NCBI RefSeq assembly: GCF_947631635.1
Contig: NZ_CANRMB010000011.1
Location: forward strand, 1-64,000
From: an uncultured Dysosmobacter sp.
GTDB lineage: Bacteria; Bacillota; Clostridia; Oscillospirales; Oscillospiraceae
Direction: 5' to 3'
DNA: 64,000 nucleotides
This document shows positions 49,369 through 55,388 of this stretch, in pieces (position 1 is the stretch's first letter; each line of letters begins with the position of its first letter). The position numbers and the translations under genes were made by a program. The notes beneath the pieces were generated by a model. That model was not told the DNA's origin and did no database searches. It was given only the letters and a program-made list of their open reading frames with translations.

Positions 49369-49391
49369 ACATGTATCACCTCAAAAGAAAT

Positions 49392-49413
49392 TTTACACCT
49401 GATAAGGTGTAAA
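49392..49413. promoter_or_regulatory. Dyad operator between the Cys protein and XRE gene b
   Basis: Perfect inverted repeat TTTACACCT - GATA - AGGTGTAAA in the 96-bp divergent region. Symmetric position suits control of both genes by the XRE protein. Confidence 0.75.
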
Positions 49414-49464
49414 GTCAATGTATCCAACAAGATTTAAAGCAGGATATTATTTGAGGTGATGTAG

Positions 49465-49659
49465 GTGAGCTATTATCCAAGATTACGAGATTTGCGGGAA
49501 GATGCGGATAAAACGCAAGACGAAATTGCAAAGCTATTGCAAACGACCCAACAGCAGTACTCCAAATACGAAAAGGGTGTCCAGGAGATCCCGGTCCACC
49601 ATTTGATTACACTTGCAGATTTTTATAAGGTGTCAGTTGATTACCTGCTTGGAAGATAA
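49465..49659 (+). CDS. Small XRE-family regulator b
   Basis: 64 residues from GTG 49465 (VSYYPRLRDLREDADKTQDEI), with GAGGTGATG upstream. A single helix-turn-helix domain (IAKLLQTTQQQYSKYEKGVQEIP) and the ending DFYKVSVDYLLGR. More A+T-rich than the surrounding genes. It is divergent from the small Cys protein, and is followed by a terminator and then a long non-coding inverted-repeat element. Probably represses itself and its partner through the dyad at 49392. Confidence 0.9.
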   Translation: MSYYPRLRDLREDADKTQDEIAKLLQTTQQQYSKYEKGVQEIPVHHLITLADFYKVSVDYLLGR

Positions 49660-49692
49660 GACCGGAGACGGATGTTCCCGGTCTTATTTTTT
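49656..49692 (+). terminator. Terminator of XRE gene b
   Basis: Ten-base arms ATAAGACCGG (49656-49665) and complement (49678-49687), 12-base loop, T run. Confidence 0.8.
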
Positions 49693-49711
49693 GTAAGTGC
49701 CCACTTACGGG

Positions 49712-50442
49712 GAATGAACCCCCATTTTCTTTTCGGTTGCGCCGAAAAGAAAACGGCCGTTCACGGTCAAAAGAAAAGGCGCTTTGGTGTCCACAGTTGG
49801 CCCCTAGGGCCAACTGTGGACGAGACGCGGGGTCCCAGAAAGAGACCGATGGAGGTCGAGGGCAGACTCTGCGTTGGGCGCGGGCACAGTCTTGCTGAAT
49901 CTTTCGGTTTTTAGCCACGCGAATGGGAATTGCGGGAACGGGCAAAGACTGCAAGGACCAGCGGCTTCTGTCGCTGCCGCTCTTTGATTCCTTGCGGAAG
50001 CGCCTGCGTGTGGGCCTTATACGGGACCAGACATTGTTGAAAGCCTTTCGATATCCACCCCAAATTTGTACCCATGCCCTCAAATGCGGGCACGCACTCC
50101 TACCCTCGTACTTAGTCCAGCGGCCCCGCCGGAGGCCAATTTGACCGCCCAGGTAGTGTGTAGCGAAGCGGAACACACGGGGCCAGCGGTAAAAGCCTTT
50201 CATCGACCACCCCAAATTTGCACCCAAGCCATCAACCTGCGGCGGCGCAGTTCTAAACCCGTACCCGGTTCGGCGCACCCGGCAGAAGATTTCCGGGACT
50301 TGGTGGCACATCTAACCACCACCTCCCGTCCGGCCAACTTTACCCCAAAGGGGCAAAGTTGGACACCCAAAAGCACTTTTCTTTTGGACCGTGCACGGCC
50401 CGTTTTCTTTTCCAGCCGGAAAAGAAAATGGGGGGTGCATTC
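49712..50442. mobile_element. Non-coding element with ~95-bp terminal inverted repeats, copy A (731 bp)
   Basis: The left end (49712-49805) begins GAATGAACCCCCATTTTC and the right end, read in reverse, begins GAATGCACCCCCCATTTTC; the two arms stay alignable for about 95 bases through AAAAGAAAACGG, CACGGTC, AAAAGAAAAG and GGTGTCC. The left arm also folds on itself (GTCCACAGTTGGCCC hairpin, 49789-49824). Between the arms lie two related units of about 140 bp that share AAAGCCTTTC and CCACCCC. No reading frame is conserved with copy B. Both copies sit directly after a small XRE gene. Confidence 0.8.
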
Positions 50443-50487
50443 TGCGGTGATGCACCGCATCCCCCACGGCAAAGCCGCCCGCAGCAG

Positions 50488-50516
50488 TTGCAATTCCCGC
50501 TCAAAGCGTGTAAACT
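50488..50516 (+). promoter_or_regulatory. lspA-rluD promoter
   Basis: TTGCAA (50488-50493), 17-base spacer, TAAACT (50511-50516), about 30 bases before the lspA start, just outside element A. Confidence 0.6.
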
Positions 50517-50549
50517 GGTCAGGAAATCGAAATTTGAGGAGAACCATTC

Positions 50550-51050
50550 ATGTTATATGCCATTTTTGCCGCCCTGGCCATGGCCCTGCTGGCGCTGGAC
50601 CAGTGGTTCAAGCACTGGATCACGGTAAACCTGCCGCTGGGGGAGACCATGGACTTTCTGCCCGGTTTTATGCAGCTGCGCACCGTCCATAACTACGGCG
50701 CCGCCTGGTCCAGCTTTTCCGGGATGCGGTGGCTGCTGCTGGGCGTCACCGGCTGCATCGTTCTGGCGGTGCTGTTCGTCCTGATCCGGCGGATCGTCCG
50801 CCATCCCGTGGGGCTTTGCGCCTGCTTCCTGATCCTCTCCGGCGGCCTGGGCAACATCATCGACCGGGCCCGCCTGGGATACGTGGTGGACATGTTCGAC
50901 TTCCAGTTCATGAATTACCCCGTATTCAACGTGGCGGATATCTGCGTGGTGTGCGGCTGCATCCTGGGGGCGGTGTATTACATCTTCCTCTACGAAAAAT
51001 ACGACAAAAAGGGAAAGAACGATGGAGATCCTGACGCTCCAACCGAATAA
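50550..51050 (+). CDS. lspA: Lipoprotein signal peptidase (signal peptidase II)
   Basis: 166 residues with four membrane helices. Catalytic region GGLGNIIDRARLGYVVDMFDF and FNVADICVV; Asp114 and Asp130 are the expected pair. Asn48 in HNYGAAWS is the conserved motif-II-type residue. It removes signal peptides of lipidated prolipoproteins such as the GH3 protein at the start of the window. Start ATG 50550 has GAGGAG. It overlaps rluD by 29 bases, a common lspA-rluD coupling. The last 15 residues are a hydrophilic tail (KYDKKGKNDGDPDAPTE). Confidence 0.95.
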   Translation: MLYAIFAALAMALLALDQWFKHWITVNLPLGETMDFLPGFMQLRTVHNYGAAWSSFSGMRWLLLGVTGCIVLAVLFVLIRRIVRHPVGLCACFLILSGGLGNIIDRARLGYVVDMFDFQFMNYPVFNVADICVVCGCILGAVYYIFLYEKYDKKGKNDGDPDAPTE

Positions 51051-51939
51051 GGAGGACGCAGGCGTCCGGGTGGACGCCTGGCTGGCCGCCCATCTGGAGG
51101 GCGTCACCCGCTCCGCCGCCCAGCGCCTGCTGGAGGAGGGGCGGATCACCTGCGCCGGAAAGGCCCTGGCGAAGAATTATAAGCTCACGGGGACCGAGAC
51201 CCTGGAGGCGGTCCTCCCGGACCCGGAGCCGGTGGACGTGGCTCCCCAGAACATCCCCCTGGACATCGTGTACGAGGACGGGGACGTGATCGTGGTGAAC
51301 AAGCCCAAGGGGCTGGTGGTCCATCCGGCCCCCGGCCACCCGGACGGCACCCTGGTGAACGCCCTGCTGTTCCACTGCGGCGACTCCCTCTCCGGCGTCG
51401 GCGGGGAGCTGCGGCCCGGCATCGTCCACCGCATCGACCGGGACACCTCCGGCCTCATCATCGCGGCGAAGAACGACTTTGCCCACCAGCACCTGGCGGC
51501 CCAATTGCAGGACCACACCCTGGCCCGCACCTATGAGTGCATCGTGGTGGGGAGCCTGCGGGAGGACGCCGGCACCGTGGACGCCCCCATCGGCCGCCAC
51601 CCGGCGGACCGGAAGAAGATGGCGGTGGTATCCAGCGGGCGGCCCGCCGTCACCCATTGGACCGTGCTGGCCCGCTATCCGGGCTTCACCCATGTCCAGT
51701 GCCGCCTGGAGACCGGGCGGACCCACCAGATCCGGGTCCACATGGCCCACATCGGCCATCCGATTTTGGGCGACACGGTCTATGGAAACAAAAAGCCCGT
51801 TCCGGGGCTGCAGGGCCAGTGCCTCCACGCCGTGGGCCTGCGGTTTGTCCACCCCCGCACCGGGGAACTGGTGGAGCTGCGCTGCGGCCTGCCGGAGGAG
51901 TTCCAGGCACAGCTTCAAAAGCTGTCGAACAGACGCTGA
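51022..51939 (+). CDS. rluD: RluA/RluD-family 23S rRNA pseudouridine synthase
   Basis: 305 residues: N-terminal S4 RNA-binding domain (about 13-60) and the synthase domain. The catalytic motif is HRIDRDTSG with Asp139; GRTHQIRVHMAHIGHP (near 232) is the second family motif. The likely targets are uridines of helix 69 in 23S rRNA, but Firmicutes carry several paralogues with different sites. It starts inside the lspA end and is followed by a strong terminator. Confidence 0.92.
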   Translation: MEILTLQPNKEDAGVRVDAWLAAHLEGVTRSAAQRLLEEGRITCAGKALAKNYKLTGTETLEAVLPDPEPVDVAPQNIPLDIVYEDGDVIVVNKPKGLVVHPAPGHPDGTLVNALLFHCGDSLSGVGGELRPGIVHRIDRDTSGLIIAAKNDFAHQHLAAQLQDHTLARTYECIVVGSLREDAGTVDAPIGRHPADRKKMAVVSSGRPAVTHWTVLARYPGFTHVQCRLETGRTHQIRVHMAHIGHPILGDTVYGNKKPVPGLQGQCLHAVGLRFVHPRTGELVELRCGLPEEFQAQLQKLSNRR

Positions 51940-51967
51940 AAGGGAGGGCTCCGGCCCTCCCTTTTTT
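51939..51967 (+). terminator. rluD terminator
   Basis: Eleven-base arms AAAGGGAGGGC (51939-51949) and complement (51954-51964), loop TCCG, T run. Confidence 0.9.
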
Positions 51968-52054
51968 GACAGCCCCTGAAGCGGAAACGTTTAAAATATG
52001 CAATATACACAGAAAGCAATCGATTACCTAACACAATTATGGCGATTTATATTG

Positions 52055-52083
52055 TTGACAGTGCTGGATGAGACTGCTAATAT
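52055..52083 (+). promoter_or_regulatory. Promoter of the HPr-like gene
   Basis: TTGACA (52055-52060), 17-base spacer, TAATAT (52078-52083). Confidence 0.75.
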
Positions 52084-52143
52084 GATGGCGATCCCGCGGG
52101 GAACGGGACCGCCGAAATTTTTGTGAATAAGGAGGAAACGGGC

Positions 52144-52365
52144 ATGGTTCGAGAGATCGATATCAAGAGCAAAGAGCAGGCGGAGAAGATCAACCAGCTG
52201 GCCTGCAGAGCGCCCTATGAGGTCTGGGTGAGCACCGACACCGTGATGCTGGACGCACGGTCTTTGCTGGGCCTGCTGGCACTGGTGGGCCAGAAAGCCC
52301 ATGTGGTTGCCGAGGATGATGTGAATCCCATTGCTTTCGGCAAGCTGGTTTCTAAAATGAAATAA
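52144..52365 (+). CDS. HPr-fold protein lacking the phosphorylated histidine
   Basis: 73 residues from ATG 52144 (MVREIDIKSKEQAEK), with AAGGAGG upstream. The helix phrase LDARSLLGLLALVGQKAHVVAED matches the HPr segment around regulatory Ser46 (NAKSIMGLLSL), with Ser40 at that place. The active-site segment GLHARP of a true HPr is absent: the corresponding stretch reads SKEQAE. It therefore cannot carry phosphate from enzyme I, and may be a Crh-like regulatory relative. Monocistronic, with its own promoter and terminator. Confidence 0.8.
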   Translation: MVREIDIKSKEQAEKINQLACRAPYEVWVSTDTVMLDARSLLGLLALVGQKAHVVAEDDVNPIAFGKLVSKMK

Positions 52366-52376
52366 GCGGATGACAG

Positions 52377-52415
52377 GGAGAGCGGCGCCATGTGGCGCCG
52401 CTCTCCGCTTTTTTA
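52377..52415 (+). terminator. Terminator of the HPr-like gene
   Basis: Thirteen-base arms GGAGAGCGGCGCC (52377-52389) and complement (52394-52406), loop ATGT, then GCTTTTTT. Confidence 0.9.
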
Positions 52416-52417
52416 TA

Positions 52418-52462
52418 TTGTGCTTTTTGTGGTTTTATGCTATGATACTTTAGTTAAAGTAT
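52418..52462 (+). promoter_or_regulatory. miaB promoter with adjoining palindrome
   Basis: TTGTGC (52418-52423), 17-base spacer, TATGAT (52441-52446). An 18-bp palindrome with arms ATACTTTA / TAAAGTAT (52445-52462) covers the end of the -10 and the start site and may be an operator. Confidence 0.55.
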
Positions 52463-52482
52463 CTATATTCGGAGGAACGATT

Positions 52483-53895
52483 TTGGAACGGAAAGACGTA
52501 TTGGTCCCGGAGGCGGATCTCACCCGCCAGCGGGACTTTGAGAAGAAGATCAGGGCCATGTTTGCGGCCCGGGAGGCCCATCCCGCGGCCTGCGTGGACA
52601 CCTTCGGGTGCCAGCAGAACGTGGCCGACGGCCAGAAGCTGATGGGGATGCTGCGGGACTGCGGCTTCACCTTCACGGAGGAGCCGAAGGAGGCGGACCT
52701 GGTGATCCTCAACACCTGCGCCGTCCGGGAGCACGCGGAGCAGCGGGTGTTCGGCAATCTGGGGGCCCTGACCCACACAAAAAAGGAAAACCCAGAGCAG
52801 GTCATCTGCCTCTGCGGCTGCATGGCCCAGGAGGAGCGGGTGAGCAGGCGGGTGAGGGAGTCCTACCGCCATGTGGACCTGGTGTTCGGCCCCCATGCCC
52901 TGTGGAAGTTCCCGGAGCTTTTGTGGCAGGTCTATGAGACCCGCAGACGGGTGTTCTCCGTGGACGACGAGCACGGCACCATTGCCGAGGGCATCCCCGT
53001 GGTGCGGGAGAAGGGCGTGAAGGCCTGGGTCTCCATCATGTACGGGTGCAACAACTTCTGCTCCTACTGCATCGTACCCTATGTCCGGGGCCGGGAGCGG
53101 AGCCGGGACCCCCAGTGCGTTTTGCAGGAGGTCCGGGAGCTGGTGGAGGCCGGGTACAAGGACATCACCCTGCTGGGGCAGAACGTCAACTCCTACGGCA
53201 ATGATCTGGACCTTGGATATGATTTCGCAGATCTGCTGGCGGAGATCGATGAGATCCCCGGCGAGTATCTGATCCGCTTCATGTCCAGCCATCCCAAGGA
53301 CGCCACAAAAAAACTCTTTGATACCATGGCCCGGTGCAGGCATGTTGCAAAGCAGCTGCACCTGCCCTTCCAGTCCGGCAACGACCGGGTGCTGCGGGAG
53401 ATGAACCGGCGGTACACCAGGGCGCAGTATCTGGACCTGGTGAACTACGCAAAGAGCGTCATGCCCGGCCTGGTGCTGACCAGCGACGTGATCATCGGGT
53501 TTCCCGGCGAGACGGAGGCGGAGGCCATGGACACCGTGTCCCTGGTGGAGGAGGTGGGGTTCGACGCCTTGTTCACCTTCATTTACTCCCCCCGGCCCGG
53601 CACAAAGGCGGCGGAGATGCCGGACCCTGCCTCCCGTCAGGAGAAGCAGAAGTGGTTCGACAAGCTGCTGGAGGTCCAGAACGGCATGTCCGCCAGGCTC
53701 CACGCCGGCTATATCGGAAAGACCGTGCGGGTGCTGGTGGACGGTGAGAGCGACGACCCGGCATATCCCCTGGCTTCTCGGACCGAGGGCAACCGCCTGG
53801 TGCGGCTGAAAGGGGAGAAGGATCTGATCGGACAGTTTATCGATGTGAGGATCACGGACAGCAATACCTGGGCGCTGTACGGCGAGCCGGTCTAA
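52483..53895 (+). CDS. miaB: tRNA-2-methylthio-N6-dimethylallyladenosine synthase
   Basis: 470 residues from TTG 52483 (ERKDVLVPEAD), chosen because GGAGGA lies six bases before it and the start site is downstream of other candidates. Radical-SAM methylthiotransferase: first [4Fe-4S] cysteines C43, C79 and C113; second cluster C189, C193, C196 in MYGCNNFCSYC; C-terminal TRAM domain (about 400-465). It adds a methylthio group to i6A37 that MiaA (encoded at 62864) makes. The C-terminal end overlaps a convergent small gene by four bases. Confidence 0.96.
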   Translation: MERKDVLVPEADLTRQRDFEKKIRAMFAAREAHPAACVDTFGCQQNVADGQKLMGMLRDCGFTFTEEPKEADLVILNTCAVREHAEQRVFGNLGALTHTKKENPEQVICLCGCMAQEERVSRRVRESYRHVDLVFGPHALWKFPELLWQVYETRRRVFSVDDEHGTIAEGIPVVREKGVKAWVSIMYGCNNFCSYCIVPYVRGRERSRDPQCVLQEVRELVEAGYKDITLLGQNVNSYGNDLDLGYDFADLLAEIDEIPGEYLIRFMSSHPKDATKKLFDTMARCRHVAKQLHLPFQSGNDRVLREMNRRYTRAQYLDLVNYAKSVMPGLVLTSDVIIGFPGETEAEAMDTVSLVEEVGFDALFTFIYSPRPGTKAAEMPDPASRQEKQKWFDKLLEVQNGMSARLHAGYIGKTVRVLVDGESDDPAYPLASRTEGNRLVRLKGEKDLIGQFIDVRITDSNTWALYGEPV

Positions 53896-54143
53896 CGGGC
53901 CATCCATTTGCCGAGGGCGAAGGTCTCTTGAAACAGGGCCATGGTCTCTAAGGCATACAGGCCTGCTTCCGCCAGGAGGAACTGTTCCAGCGCCGCCTGC
54001 TGTTCCGGCGAGAGCATGGTTTCAAGGGCCGATAATGCGGATTCCCGGCTGGCTGAAGCCCTGCGGTGTTCCGATGTGTGGAGGTGCCGGGGAACACAGT
54101 TCTCCTGCACATAGGTATATAGGCAGTCCCATAGATCATCCAT
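53892..54143 (-). CDS. Small acidic protein (83 aa), DUF6809-like
   Basis: ATG 54143 (MDDLWDCLYTYVQEN) has AGGAGA upstream. Mostly helical, negatively charged, ending ETMALFQETFALGKWMAR, which resembles the C-terminal ...F..GF.LG..L pattern of small Oscillospiraceae proteins annotated DUF6809; this is from memory and unsure. It is divergent from the XRE gene at 54235, with a nested dyad in between, the same layout as the pair at 49204/49465. Its stop overlaps the miaB stop by four bases. Confidence 0.7.
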   Translation of the reverse strand: MDDLWDCLYTYVQENCVPRHLHTSEHRRASASRESALSALETMLSPEQQAALEQFLLAEAGLYALETMALFQETFALGKWMAR

Positions 54144-54170
54144 AAATGATTCTCCTAAAAAAGAATTGAA

Positions 54171-54214
54171 AAGCACATTTGGGTATGATTATAATAACAT
54201 ACCCGTTTGTGCTT
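54171..54214. promoter_or_regulatory. Nested dyad operator between the small gene and XRE gene c
   Basis: Outer half-sites AAGCACA (54171-54177) and TGTGCTT (54208-54214) and inner half-sites GGGTATG (54181-54187) and CATACCC (54198-54204) share one centre at 54192.5. The 10-base A+T core between the inner half-sites may include a -10 box. Confidence 0.75.
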
Positions 54215-54234
54215 GTCAATAGAAAAGAGGCCAC

Positions 54235-54441
54235 ATGGAATTTCATGAAAAACTACTTAGTCTGCGCCAGAAAAGGGGACTGACACAGCCGCAGGTCGCA
54301 GATGGCACCGGACTTAGTTTGCGTGGCTATCAAAATTACGAGCGGGGCTTGCGGGAACCGCAGCTGACTGCTCTGGTTGCCCTGGCGGACTTTTACGATA
54401 TTTCTCTGGACGAGCTCGTCTGCCGGGAGCGGCAGCGCTGA
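54235..54441 (+). CDS. Small XRE-family regulator c
   Basis: 68 residues, one helix-turn-helix (RQKRGLTQPQVADGTGLSLR, GYQNYERGLREP) and the ending DFYDISLDELVCRERQR. ATG 54235; the ribosome site AAAGAGG is weak. Divergent from the 83-aa gene. Immediately followed by a short hairpin (54442-54458) and then inverted-repeat element B. Related in ending to the XRE proteins at 45226 and 49465 but clearly distinct in its HTH. Confidence 0.88.
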   Translation: MEFHEKLLSLRQKRGLTQPQVADGTGLSLRGYQNYERGLREPQLTALVALADFYDISLDELVCRERQR

Positions 54442-54459
54442 CTGCGGACTTTCCGCAGG

Positions 54460-55228
54460 GAATGAACCCCCATTTTCTTTTCGGTTGCGCCGAAAAGAAA
54501 ACGGCCGTTCACGGTCAAAAGAAAAGGCGCTTTGGTGTCCACAGTTGGCCCCAACGGGCCAACTGTGGACGAGACGTGGGGTCCCAGAAAGAGACCGATG
54601 GAGGTCGAAACTGGATTCAGCGTTGGGCGCGGGCATGGTTTTGCTGAATCTTTTGGCTTTTAGCCACGCGAATGGGAATTGCGGGGGCGGGCAAAGACTG
54701 AAAGGACCAGCTTCTCTTTCCGCGCTCCGCGCTTCGCTTAGCGCTACCTGGGCAGTTGCGGCAGTGTGTTTTGGAGCCTGTTCCTCGACAGGGGACCAGG
54801 TAGTGTGTAGCGAAGCGGAACACACGGGGCCAGCGGTGAAAGCCTTTCATCGACCACCCCGAATCCGCACCCAAGCCATCAACCTGCGGCGGCGCAGTTC
54901 TAAAACCGTACCCAGTCCGGCGCGCATTTAACTGCCCAGGTAGTGTGTAGCGAAGCGGAACACACGGGGCTTGTTGCTGAAAGCCTTTCGCTGACCACCC
55001 CGAATCCGCACCCACGCCCCCAAATGCGGGCACGCACTCCTACTTTCGTACCCGGTATAGCGCACCCAGCAGAAGATTCCCGGGACTTAGTGGCACATCT
55101 AACCACCAACTCCCGTCCGTCCAACTTTACCCCAGAGGGGCAAAGTTGGACACCCCAAAGCGTTTTTCTTTTGGACCGTGCACGGCCCGTTTTCTTTGGC
55201 GCAACCAAAGAAAATGGGGGGTGCATTC
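54460..55228. mobile_element. Non-coding element with ~95-bp terminal inverted repeats, copy B (769 bp)
   Basis: Left end starts GAATGAACCCCCATTTTC at 54460, the same as copy A over about 150 bases; the right end in reverse begins GAATGCACCCCCCATTTTC. Inside, the phrase AGGTAGTGTGTAGCGAAGCG occurs twice (near 54798 and 54940) and heads two units of about 142 bp; copy A has the phrase once. No protein is conserved between the copies. The 160 bases after it, up to mutS, are further GC-rich stems. Function unknown; a MITE-like or structured-RNA element are the options. Confidence 0.8.
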
Positions 55229-55388
55229 CCGCACGGCAAAGCCGTGCACCCCCCGTCCCCGGCCCGTGGCCGGACAAGTCCCCGCCCCATGGGCGAAAGC
55301 TCTCGTCCCGCGCCCGCGGCGCGAAACCCTCCGCTCCAAAATATTTTTAACAGCTTGATAGTAGATAGAAAGATAACGAGGTGAGTTC

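Noticed and set aside
49923-50692. Open frames of 70-230 aa inside the inverted-repeat elements
   Set aside because: None is conserved between copies A and B, no ribosome sites, and products are repeats of Pro/Arg/His-rich sequence.
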